Part shown: in pieces, positions 46,101 through 54,170 of the stretch
Layout of the letters: each line of letters opens with the position of its first letter
How positions within the stretch are numbered: the stretch's first letter is position 1
Assembly (NCBI RefSeq): GCF_009856625.1
Contig: NZ_CP047241.1
Span: 2,480,001 to 2,544,000 of the forward strand
Direction of reading: 5' to 3'
Origin: Aquitalea denitrificans
Lineage (GTDB): Bacteria; Pseudomonadota; Gammaproteobacteria; Burkholderiales; Chromobacteriaceae
Length of the DNA: 64,000 bases
Translations under genes and position numbers: made by a program
Notes under the pieces: generated by a model
Told to the model about the DNA's origin: nothing
What the model saw: only the letters and a program-made list of their open reading frames with translations
The model's database searches: none

Positions 46101-47291
46101 TCAGACTGAGCGCTGCCGGAGTAACAGCAAGGCCAACCCGGCAATGGCAGCACCGGCATAAAAGGTTGTCGATGCACCCCAATACTGCCACAGGCAGCCG
46201 GCGAGAATGCTTGCCAACAGCATGGCCAGGCCACTTAGCAGATTGAAGACGCCAAATGCCGTCCCCTTCATGTCGCTGGGCGTCGTATCGGCCACCAGGG
46301 CAGCCAATATGCCCTGGCTGAACCCCATGTGCAGCCCCCACAGCGCGGCACCTACATAGACGGCACGAACAGACGTAGCCTGACCCAGTGCCAGATCCGC
46401 GATCACCAGCAAGCCCAGGCCGTAGCCCAGCAGATGCCGACGGCTGATGCGATCGGATAGCCAGCCCGCAGGATAGGCGGATGCCGTATAAAACACCGAC
46501 ATGACCACCATCACCAGCGGCACCCAACTGCTGCCAACCCCCATCTGCTGGGCACGCAGAATCAGGAAAGCCTCGCTGAAACGGGCCAGGGTGAACACGG
46601 CACCAATCAGGACAATCCACCAGTAATCTGCACCAAACCTGCGTAACTGCTCACGGCGAATGGGAGAACGGAAGCACTTTGTACCCTCCTCCTGTACCGG
46701 TTCCTGTACTCCGACCACAATCAGCACCATGACCAGTGCCGCCGGCACGACAGCAAACCAGAGTACCTGCTGGATGTCGTTCAGCCACAGCATCAGGACA
46801 ATGGCCAGGCCAGGCCCCAGAAAGGCACCAACCGTATCCATGGATTGGCGCAGCCCAAAGCAAGCTCCGCGAATTTCTACAGGAGCCACATCCGCCACCA
46901 GCGCATCACGGGGGGCTCCCCGAATACCTTTGCCGATACGATCCAGAAAGCGTGCCGCCAGCACTGTCTCCACGGAGTGGGCCAGCGGGAACAATGGCTT
47001 GGTCAGGGCGGCCAGACCATAGCCCAGCAGCAACAGGCCTTTGCGCTTGCCGATGTAATCGCTGAGCGCGCCGGAAAACACTTTCACAATCAGGGCAGTG
47101 GCTTCGGCAATGCCCTCGATGACGCCGATAGACAGTACGCTAGCCCCCAGTGTGCTTGCCAGGAAAACCGGGAGCAGGCTATGAACCAGCTCCGACGACA
47201 GATCCATGCACAGGCTGACAAATCCCAGCGCCCATACCATCCGGGGAATGGCAGGCAAGACCGTTTTTGGTGTGGTGACCGGACTTTCCAT
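46101..47291 (-). CDS. MFS transporter
   Basis: A 396-residue major facilitator with about 12 membrane segments. The A-like motif GALSDYIGKRKGLLLLGYG and the repeat-like GWLSDRISRRHLLGYGLG are present, along with RFLDRIGKGIRGAPRDALVA, typical of a small MFS group without a firm substrate. The start MESPVTT at 47291 has AAGGACACAG upstream. It is convergent with norW and may not belong to the NO response. Confidence 0.88.
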   Translation of the reverse strand: MESPVTTPKTVLPAIPRMVWALGFVSLCMDLSSELVHSLLPVFLASTLGASVLSIGVIEGIAEATALIVKVFSGALSDYIGKRKGLLLLGYGLAALTKPLFPLAHSVETVLAARFLDRIGKGIRGAPRDALVADVAPVEIRGACFGLRQSMDTVGAFLGPGLAIVLMLWLNDIQQVLWFAVVPAALVMVLIVVGVQEPVQEEGTKCFRSPIRREQLRRFGADYWWIVLIGAVFTLARFSEAFLILRAQQMGVGSSWVPLVMVVMSVFYTASAYPAGWLSDRISRRHLLGYGLGLLVIADLALGQATSVRAVYVGAALWGLHMGFSQGILAALVADTTPSDMKGTAFGVFNLLSGLAMLLASILAGCLWQYWGASTTFYAGAAIAGLALLLLRQRSV

Positions 47292-47776
47292 CTGTGTCCT
47301 TAATGCGGGTTGATGGTAACGGCGAGGAGTGCGACCAGCTTGGACGATGCAAACCGTTCGGCTTACTTGATCAGCAACAGCCAACAGATTCTGGCATAGA
47401 TTTTTTCCATAACAATGTCCAGCCGTATGTCATATTTGCGATAATGCAAAAACTGCATGAGCAGCCAAGCCGTGGAGAGAGCTGGTCGTGCTTTTCCAAT
47501 CAGCAAAGTTGAATACCTGTATCAACCAGAAACACCAGAAGAGCGTCGGTCGAAACAGACGACAGCAAGCATTGGCGACCATGTTGCCTACCCTTTTGCA
47601 GTCATCAGGAAGTGTCCAGAGAAGCTGGGGCGATCCACGACCCTTTGCATGCCTGATGGAAAACGGCTGCATTCACATTGCAAATAGCCACAAAAGTCTT
47701 TAACAAACAAAGGCTTTTACGATGCATGCTATCGCATCGGGTAAGATGGACTCTTCATGCGGAAGGAGACCCCTCC
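47292..47776. other. Intergenic region
   Basis: This 485-nt gap lies between the divergent MFS and CYTH-CHAD genes. Short overlapping frames on both strands have no ribosome-binding site and no recognisable protein. No repeat or RNA gene is seen. Confidence 0.45.
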
Positions 47777-49270
47777 ATGGCGTCGCAAGCTATGCTGAAG
47801 CTACAACTGGCTCCTCGTTACAACGCGGCTTTTCGTCGCTTGATCGAAGCAAGTGCTGCGATTGCTGGCACCCGGACCACACAGATCCGAGAGCATTACG
47901 ACACACCAGCCATGGCGCTGAATCAGCGGGGCATTGCCCTATGCCTGCAACAGACCGCTGGCGAATGGCAACAGTTATTGTTGCAGACCGGCCCTGAGCG
48001 TGATGGCCTGCATCACCAACGTGAGCTGTCCATTGCCATACCAGACCCTGCATTGAAAATTGAGCAATTTCCCCACGGCAAAGCAAGACGCTTTCTGTCC
48101 AAGAAAAGCATTTCCTCAACACTGCAGCCCATCTTTACCGTCAGCCTGAAGCATGATTGTTGGGTTCTGCGCGATGAGCAGGACAATCTGCTGGAAATCT
48201 GTCTGGAACGGGGGAAGCTCAAGGGGATAGGCTGGTCAGAGCAGATCAATACCGTCAACATCACGCTGAAACAGGGCAAAAATGCCGCACTGTTTGCATT
48301 CGCACTCAGACTTGCCGATAAGCTGCCTGTGTGTCCAACGCTGCAGGACACGGTAGCAAAAGGCTGCATGCAGGCCGCTGGCAATGCCGGACTGCCCGTC
48401 GGTGCAAGGCTACCGGCCCTGTCACCAGACATGAGCTTGCATCAGGTACTGCAGCTACTTGTTCAAGAGATATTGCGCCACCTGCAAGGTAATGTGCCTG
48501 GTGTACTCCGCGGCGAGGAGATGGAGTATGTCCATCAGGCACGCGTGGCACTGCGTCGTCTGCGAACCGTGCTGGCTGCCTTTGCGGCCATTCTGCCGCC
48601 GGACAGCAGGCATGTGATCACGCTGGATGTGCAGTGGCTGAGTAACAGCCTGGGGCAGTTGCGGGATGTGGATGTTTTCCTGACGGAAACATTACCGGCT
48701 ATCGAAACCACAATGTACCCGATGGCTGACTTTGCAACCCTGTATGCGGCATTGCAGAGTCACCGTTCACACTGCCGGGATAGTGTTCACGCAGCGTTGT
48801 GCTCACCACGCTACGGCACGCTGCTGTTGCGCCTGCTGGCCTGCCTGCACACCAATACAGCAAGGTCGCCAATCAAGCTGCGTCAGCTGGCTGGACATGC
48901 ACTGAGCAGACCTTGGAAATCACTGATTAGCCTTGCCGGACAATGGGAGACGCTGAGTCAGGTGCAGCGCCATGACCTGCGCAAGCGGGCAAAGAGGCTG
49001 CGCTACACCTTGGAATTTTTTTCACCACTCTTGCCTCACAAGGCGGTGCTGCGCACACTCAAACAGTTGCACTGTTTGCAGTTGGTGCTAGGGAAAATGA
49101 ACGACAGCGCAGTTGCGCTTACCTTGCTGGCTCGGCTGGGAGAGGACAATGCTGAGCTGGCAAGCTCTGTGGGGCTGGTAGCAGGCTGGCTGGCATATGA
49201 GGCCCATTGCAAGCTTGAAAAGCAGGCTCAAGTCATAAAAAAATTGAGCCACATGCCGACATGCTGGTGA
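47777..49270 (+). CDS. CYTH-CHAD domain protein
   Basis: A 497-residue protein with an N-terminal CYTH (triphosphate tunnel) domain and a C-terminal CHAD domain, about residues 230-490 (YVHQARVALRRLRTVLAAF, LRDVDVFL, RHDLRKRAKRLRYTLEFF), rich in conserved His and Arg that bind polyphosphate. The usual ExExK signature of CYTH enzymes is not seen at the N-terminus (MLKLQLAP instead), so triphosphatase activity is doubtful. Start ATG at 47777 has GGAAGGAG upstream. Confidence 0.85.
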   Translation: MASQAMLKLQLAPRYNAAFRRLIEASAAIAGTRTTQIREHYDTPAMALNQRGIALCLQQTAGEWQQLLLQTGPERDGLHHQRELSIAIPDPALKIEQFPHGKARRFLSKKSISSTLQPIFTVSLKHDCWVLRDEQDNLLEICLERGKLKGIGWSEQINTVNITLKQGKNAALFAFALRLADKLPVCPTLQDTVAKGCMQAAGNAGLPVGARLPALSPDMSLHQVLQLLVQEILRHLQGNVPGVLRGEEMEYVHQARVALRRLRTVLAAFAAILPPDSRHVITLDVQWLSNSLGQLRDVDVFLTETLPAIETTMYPMADFATLYAALQSHRSHCRDSVHAALCSPRYGTLLLRLLACLHTNTARSPIKLRQLAGHALSRPWKSLISLAGQWETLSQVQRHDLRKRAKRLRYTLEFFSPLLPHKAVLRTLKQLHCLQLVLGKMNDSAVALTLLARLGEDNAELASSVGLVAGWLAYEAHCKLEKQAQVIKKLSHMPTCW

Positions 49271-49372
49271 AGTACAAGCATGTGCATCATACGTAAAACA
49301 GGTTGCAATCCTCCCTGGACCACCCTTTCTGTGCAATGATCATTTTGCTGCGATGAAATATGGAGTTTCTGA

Positions 49373-49657
49373 ATGAATGCTGCCAAAAAAATCCGCTTGC
49401 TGATCGATTCGGGAGAGAGTCCTGAGCAAGTGCAAGTCTTGAAAGAGATGGCCATTGCCTTGCAAATGAAGGACAACTTCAGCATCGACAGGCTATACCA
49501 GATTGACCAACGCTATTTTGATCTGGCCATGGATCTGCTCAAGGAGTGGCGCTTCGACCATCACATTGCGTCACGCAGCAAGCTGATTGACATGCTGATT
49601 TCCTCAGCCATGCCGGCAGTACTTGCCATAAACAATGAATCTGAACCAGCCCGTTGA
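49373..49657 (+). CDS. Small hypothetical protein
   Basis: A 94-residue, mostly helical protein starting MNAAKKIRLLIDSGESPEQV, with GGAG 7 nt upstream. I do not recognise the family. It is followed by another small gene whose start lies 31 nt after its stop; the two look like one unit. Confidence 0.65.
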   Translation: MNAAKKIRLLIDSGESPEQVQVLKEMAIALQMKDNFSIDRLYQIDQRYFDLAMDLLKEWRFDHHIASRSKLIDMLISSAMPAVLAINNESEPAR

Positions 49658-49688
49658 ACCCGGCGACACCCGGCCTGCAAAGGAGGCA

Positions 49689-49961
49689 ATGTGTGCCGAC
49701 GATGTATCCTATCGCGGGCGGAATATCCGGATCTTTGCCATCTACCACGCAGGCGAAGACAAATGGGAGGGATGGTCGGGTATCAGCTTTACGGAAGCTG
49801 ACCATTTCATTGGCAGCTACTCGGGGCTGCTGGATTTGCGTGCGACCAAAGAGGGGGCATTGGCGATGGCACTCTATGTGGCCATGGCATGGCTGGATGC
49901 ATTCGAACTGGGTTTGGTATCTTCCATGCCCGGTGACGCATTGGTCGAGCATGCAGTCTGA
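49689..49961 (+). CDS. Small hypothetical protein
   Basis: A 90-residue protein starting MCADDVSYRGRNIRIFAIYH. The ATG at 49689 is chosen because AAAGGAGGCA, a very strong ribosome-binding site, precedes it; an upstream ATG at 49635 overlaps the previous gene and lacks one. The middle (EGWSGISFTEADHFIGSYSG) has no recognised motif. Confidence 0.6.
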   Translation: MCADDVSYRGRNIRIFAIYHAGEDKWEGWSGISFTEADHFIGSYSGLLDLRATKEGALAMALYVAMAWLDAFELGLVSSMPGDALVEHAV

Positions 49962-50328
49962 TCGCCCGCATAGCCAGTAAACTGTTGAGCCAAAAAAAAC
50001 CCCTGCTTACAGGGGCATAGCCAGTCAGAGAGAGGCCACAACAGGTTTAATCAAGGCGACGACAGCTTATATGGCCAATATGACGCGAATATTATCGAGT
50101 GCGGCAAGCAGGCTATCGCCCGGCACGTTATGACGGGGCTGATCTGCTGCCTTCCAGATAAATCCGTTTACCAAACTCGATAAGTACTGTCTGCTCATAG
50201 GCATCGAGCGTGTCCGCAATAGAAGTAACAACCTTTGCTACGCTAGATGCCAGTCATGGATGTACTCCAAGAGCCCGACACGGAGACTTCCAACGCTCCT
50301 TCAACCCGAACCAGGAAGCCCCGTAATC
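49962..50328. other. Intergenic region with a minus-strand terminator
   Basis: This 367-nt gap holds a hairpin CCCCTG-CTTA-CAGGGG at 50000-50015 next to eight A at 49992-49999, which reads as a rho-independent terminator on the minus strand although no minus-strand gene ends here. No gene is seen. Confidence 0.5.
49992..50015 (-). terminator. Terminator-like hairpin without an obvious gene
   Basis: Six-bp stem with a 4-nt loop followed on the minus strand by eight T. The nearest minus-strand gene upstream of it (LysR at 51233) is over 1 kb away, so it may stop antisense reading into the small genes. Confidence 0.6.
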
Positions 50329-50850
50329 ATGACTGACAAAGTGTCTGCACCCTTTATCATCGAGCGTCGCTTCGCTGCGCCACGCGAACTTGTGTACGCC
50401 GCGCTGACTGAAGCCAAGCATCTGGCCGCGTGGATGAGCCCTCCGGGAATGGAAATGTCCCACTGCACTGTGGATGCACGAGTTGGCGGCGTTTTTCACT
50501 ACGCAATGAAACCAAGCGGTATACCGGACGCCCCAGTGATGTGGGGCAAGTGGACGTTCCGAGAGTTGACGCCGCCCGAGCGGATTGTGGTTGTCGTACA
50601 GTTCAGCGATGCCGATGGCGGAGTGACGCGGCACCCGTTGGCCGCAGAGTGGCCGCCGTATACGCTATCGACAACCACCATCAGCGATGTCGAGGGTGGC
50701 ACATTAATGCATCTTGAGTGGCGAGCACTGGATGCCAGTGAAACCGAAGAAGCCGTCTTCGACGCGTCCCACGCCAGCATGTCTCAAGGCTGGGGTGGCG
50801 CAATGGACGCACTCGACAAATACCTCACGCAGCAACAAGCCGATCGCTGA
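50329..50850 (+). CDS. SRPBCC/AHSA1-family protein
   Basis: A 173-residue protein of the activator of Hsp90 ATPase homologue 1-like START fold (FIIERRFAAPRELVYAALTE, HLAAWMSPPG, VGGVFHYAM, LEWRALDASETE, GWGGAMDALDKYL). Members bind hydrophobic ligands; the role here is unknown. The start at 50329 (MTDKVSAP) has AGGAAG upstream and is preferred over 50260. Confidence 0.85.
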   Translation: MTDKVSAPFIIERRFAAPRELVYAALTEAKHLAAWMSPPGMEMSHCTVDARVGGVFHYAMKPSGIPDAPVMWGKWTFRELTPPERIVVVVQFSDADGGVTRHPLAAEWPPYTLSTTTISDVEGGTLMHLEWRALDASETEEAVFDASHASMSQGWGGAMDALDKYLTQQQADR

Positions 50851-51232
50851 ACCGAGAGACAAAAAAGAAGCGCACATTAGGTGCGCTTCTTTTGTTTATG
50901 ACGATGAAAAAGCGTTAGTGCCATCCAGTAATCAATGGTTTCGCCACCCATCACCATCTCGCCAGCTCACACGAACCGGCTGGTGGAACATATGACTGAG
51001 GCTCGTTCGTGACGCGCCGTCAGGGCCAAGCAACATCAGAAAACCGCTCGGGATCGAAGGTGGGTGTTGCTCAAATCAGAAAGCCGACCCTGGGCTTTTA
51101 TGCAAAGAAAATGGCTACGTTTATCCCAGTAAAGGATGCGCAGCGAAGGGGTGGCGCAGGACCAGCAAGGCCGTCGACCTGCAGTTGACCGGCGGATAGC
51201 GCCAACAGATTATCGGCCAACTCAGTGGTTGT
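50851..51232. other. Convergent intergenic region
   Basis: Apart from the terminator at 50862, this 382-nt stretch between the SRPBCC gene (+) and the LysR gene (-) shows no gene, repeat or clear signal. Confidence 0.5.
50862..50894 (+). terminator. Rho-independent terminator after the SRPBCC gene
   Basis: Perfect 10-bp stem AGAAGCGCAC / GTGCGCTTCT with a 5-nt loop, followed by TTTTG and preceded by a run of A, so it may act in both directions. Confidence 0.85.
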
Positions 51233-52240
51233 TTACTTCTTCTCGCTGGAATCCGTCCCCTGGTCATCACGCTGTGCTCCAAATATCGTGGATGCTTCGG
51301 CGCGAATCAGGTCGATAAAACGGCGCAGCCGGGCTGGATAAAAACGGGCGTAAGGATAGACCAGACTGACCGGTAGTGGTGCTGCTTGCCACTTGGGAGC
51401 CAACTGGATTAACTGCCCTTGCGCCAGGTACTCGCTCATTACCCAACGAGAACCGATACCGACACCCACACCCTGCAATGCCGCACTGCGCAAGGCATAG
51501 AGGCTGTCAGTACTAAAGCGCGGCCTTATCTGGATACGCTTGCTTTTGCCGGTCTCGGCATGTGTCAACAATACTTCATTGCGATAAAAGGTACGCAGAG
51601 CCAGCCAGGGAAGAGCGGCCAGATCGGTAGCATCTTGCGGTAAGGGCTGGCCATCAAGCAGAGAAGGTGCTGCCACCACAATACGTGGGACTTCCGCCAG
51701 TGGAAGGGCAACCAGTCCTGGGTCAGTCACTTCGCCCACCTGAATGGCACAATCGATACCGGCGGCGATGTAATCCTGAATGGCACGGTCATCATGCAGT
51801 AACCACTCCACAGACATCCCCGCGTGTTGCTGCAGATAGTGCGCCAACGGGCCGATCAACCGTTCCTGGCCGAAGGCATGCGGCACGATCACGCGCAGAA
51901 CGCCCGCGGGTTCCTCTCGTGCACCTTTCAGTTCTGACTCGAACCTAGCCCAACCGGCCAGCAGATCCTTGGCACGTTCATAACAGTGCTCGCCGTCCTG
52001 GGTTAAGCGCATGGTATGTGTGGTGCGCTGGAGCAAGCGCAAACCCAAGGAGCGCTCCAGCATTTGCAGCCGACGGCTGACGGTGGGTTGGGTCGTCCCC
52101 AGCAGTACAGCGGCAGCAGACAGGCTGCCCGCCTCGACGATTTTGAGAAAGGTCAGCATCAACTCAATGCGCTCACCCGTACCCGCTTGCAGCGGCATGG
52201 CCATACGTAGCGGCGTGTTCGGGTCTTGATTGTCTTGCAT
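51233..52240 (-). CDS. LysR-family transcriptional regulator
   Basis: A 335-residue LysR regulator with helix-turn-helix at about residues 28-85 (VEAGSLSAAAVLLGTTQPTV) and an effector domain typical of the CrgA/DhcR-like group (VPHAFGQERLIGPL). It is divergent from an MFS exporter gene with 122 nt between, so it probably regulates it. The first 20 or so residues before LMLTFLKIVEAG may be an N-terminal extension or a start a little too early. Confidence 0.9.
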   Translation of the reverse strand: MQDNQDPNTPLRMAMPLQAGTGERIELMLTFLKIVEAGSLSAAAVLLGTTQPTVSRRLQMLERSLGLRLLQRTTHTMRLTQDGEHCYERAKDLLAGWARFESELKGAREEPAGVLRVIVPHAFGQERLIGPLAHYLQQHAGMSVEWLLHDDRAIQDYIAAGIDCAIQVGEVTDPGLVALPLAEVPRIVVAAPSLLDGQPLPQDATDLAALPWLALRTFYRNEVLLTHAETGKSKRIQIRPRFSTDSLYALRSAALQGVGVGIGSRWVMSEYLAQGQLIQLAPKWQAAPLPVSLVYPYARFYPARLRRFIDLIRAEASTIFGAQRDDQGTDSSEKK

Positions 52241-52265
52241 CTATCTGGTTCTGAGCTTGTTTATG

Positions 52266-52281
52266 TGTTGTACGTATAACA
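52266..52281. promoter_or_regulatory. Palindrome between LysR and MFS genes
   Basis: TGTTGTACGTATAACA is a 16-nt inverted repeat with one mismatched pair, centred on TACGTA. It sits midway in the divergent promoter and is a candidate LysR binding site. Confidence 0.45.
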
Positions 52282-52362
52282 GATCTTCCAGCTGGCCGCC
52301 TACACATACACGCAACACACAGCCATGATGTGGCCGTTATCTCTTAATCAATGAGGCTGCAT

Positions 52363-53595
52363 ATGTCATCCACAAAAGTCCTGCCGCACGCTGCGCTGCC
52401 TGTGGCTAACCAGGCCACGGATCAATCCTTGTCACGCTCCCGTATATGGCTAATGGCAGCAGGAGCCGGGTTGTCGGTGGCTTCTCTTTATTACAGCCAG
52501 CCCATGCTGGGTGTGCTGGCTGGCGATATCGGTGCTTCGGGTCAGGCGACCGGCCTGGTACCTACCCTGACCCAACTGGGATACGCCTTGGGCATTCTCC
52601 TGCTTGCCCCCTTGGGTGATCGACATGATCGGCGCAGCATCATGCTTGTCAAAGCAGCATTGCTGGTTCTGGCCCTGCTACTTGCTGGGTTATCACCTTC
52701 GCTGTCCATACTGCTGCCCGCCTCCTTCTTGATTGGACTGAGTGCAACGCTGGCACAAGATATCGTGCCAGCTGCAGCCACACTGGCAGCAGAAGAGCAG
52801 CGCGGTAAAGTGGTTGGCACCGTAATGACCGGCTTATTGACTGGAATCCTGCTGTCACGTGTCATCAGTGGCTTGGTGGCTGAACAATATGGCTGGCGGG
52901 CCATGTTCTTCATTGCCGCAGCGACCATTCTGCTGACCGGTCTGGCTATCCGCCGCTACCTGCCACGCTTTCAGCCCAGCACGACGCTCCCTTATCTATC
53001 CTTGCTGGGCTCATTGTTCACCTTGTGGCGCAAGCATGATGCCTTGCGCCGTGCAGCAATCGCTCAGGGCTTGCTATCGGTTGGTTTCAGCGCATTCTGG
53101 TCCACGTTGGCCATCATGTTGCACAACAGTCCTTTTCATATGGGCAGTGCCGCCGCGGGAACGTTTGGCCTGGCCGGTGCAGCAGGTGCCTTGGCTGCGC
53201 CACTGGCAGGGCATCTTGCAGATCGACGAGGGCCTGAGATCGTCACGCGTACTGGTGCAGCGCTTGCCACCCTTGCCTTTGCAATGCTTAGTCTGGCCCC
53301 CTTATGGTCAATGAGTGTACAGCTTGTACTGCTAGCGCTAGGGGCGGTGCTGTTCGACCTTGGCGTGCAAGCCAGCCTGATCGCGCACCAGGCGGTGATC
53401 TACCGCATTGATCCGGCAGCGCGTAGCAGACTGAATGCCATGCTGTTTGTCTGCATGTTTATCGGCATGTCGCTAGGGTCGGTACTCGCCAGCCTGCTTT
53501 TAGGAAGTTATGGCTGGAGTGCAGTGACGGCATTGGCTGCCATCGCCTCATTGCTGGCCTTGGTCGTGAGGTGTTTGAAACCTACCGGTAACTGA
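52363..53595 (+). CDS. MFS transporter (drug-efflux-like)
   Basis: A 410-residue major facilitator of the 12-segment type (LYYSQPMLGVLAGDIGAS, then the A motif LLLAPLGDRHDRRSIML). It resembles the YnfM/YgaY-type exporters often regulated by a divergent LysR. The start MSSTKVLPH at 52363 has GAGG at good spacing; an ATG four codons earlier is possible. Substrate unknown. Confidence 0.88.
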   Translation: MSSTKVLPHAALPVANQATDQSLSRSRIWLMAAGAGLSVASLYYSQPMLGVLAGDIGASGQATGLVPTLTQLGYALGILLLAPLGDRHDRRSIMLVKAALLVLALLLAGLSPSLSILLPASFLIGLSATLAQDIVPAAATLAAEEQRGKVVGTVMTGLLTGILLSRVISGLVAEQYGWRAMFFIAAATILLTGLAIRRYLPRFQPSTTLPYLSLLGSLFTLWRKHDALRRAAIAQGLLSVGFSAFWSTLAIMLHNSPFHMGSAAAGTFGLAGAAGALAAPLAGHLADRRGPEIVTRTGAALATLAFAMLSLAPLWSMSVQLVLLALGAVLFDLGVQASLIAHQAVIYRIDPAARSRLNAMLFVCMFIGMSLGSVLASLLLGSYGWSAVTALAAIASLLALVVRCLKPTGN

Positions 53596-53656
53596 ACACA
53601 TTATGTAGCTGGACTCGCTTTCTGGAGATGGCGAATCCGGGATCCGGGTGTGTACT

Positions 53657-53984
53657 GAATGTTGTGTAAACGGACATTTAGCAGGAAGCTGCCCCCTTTA
53701 CCTCGACGGTATCCCCGTGAAGGTACGTGAGGGGGCTGTACGCATGAAAGCCGTCTATCTCGCCATTGGTATCACCCTGGCTGGAGAGAAGGAAGTGCTG
53801 GGCATATGGCTGGCTCAGACGAAGGGAACCAAGCTCTGGCTTCAGGTCGTGACCGCGCTGCGTAACCGGGGCGTACAGGACATCTTTATCACCTGCGTCG
53901 ATGGCCTGAAGGGTTTCCCGTAACCATTCCGTTTGAAGAACGCATTCCACAGGCGTAACCCAAGCCCCGTTTACACAAAAATTC
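53657..53984 (+). mobile_element. IS256-family remnant with terminal inverted repeats
   Basis: The ends carry TTGTGTAAACGG at 53662-53673 and its reverse complement at 53967-53978, with a further GAAT/ATTC pair outside them. The interior keeps only the central part of a transposase. The element is about 330 bp against the usual 1.3 kb or so, so most of it has been deleted. Confidence 0.75.
53696..53923 (+). pseudogene. IS256-family transposase fragment
   Basis: The reading frame gives LYLDGIPVKVREG, MKAVYLAIGITLAGEKEVLG and DIFITCVDGLKGFP, the region around the second catalytic Asp of IS256-type (mutator-like) transposases. It stops at TAA directly after KGFP, and the N-terminal DNA-binding part and C-terminal catalytic part are missing. 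It cannot encode an active transposase. Confidence 0.8.
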
Positions 53985-54170
53985 GGACAGGCCAGTCACT
54001 AAACATTGACAGGCAGGTTGCCAAACTTCAAATCCGAGCCGCGATTCTGAATCGTTTTACGGCCTTGGGTGCGCCGCAAACGGTCCGTATGGGATAAGTC
54101 CGTCAAGGGATCAGATAACTCGGCTTTAACTGATTTGGCAACAAAGCCTCCAGCATAAGCAAAGTGCGGG

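Larger units (their letters stand above)
53596..54170. other. Intergenic region holding an IS remnant
   Basis: This 575-nt gap lies between the MFS gene (+) and the REC-GGDEF-EAL gene (-). It contains the IS256-family remnant at 53657-53984. The remaining 186 nt show no recognisable gene. Confidence 0.6.

Noticed and set aside
47457..47687. A 76-codon plus-strand frame before the CYTH-CHAD gene.
   Set aside because: No ribosome-binding site and overlap with other equally weak frames; not supported as a gene.
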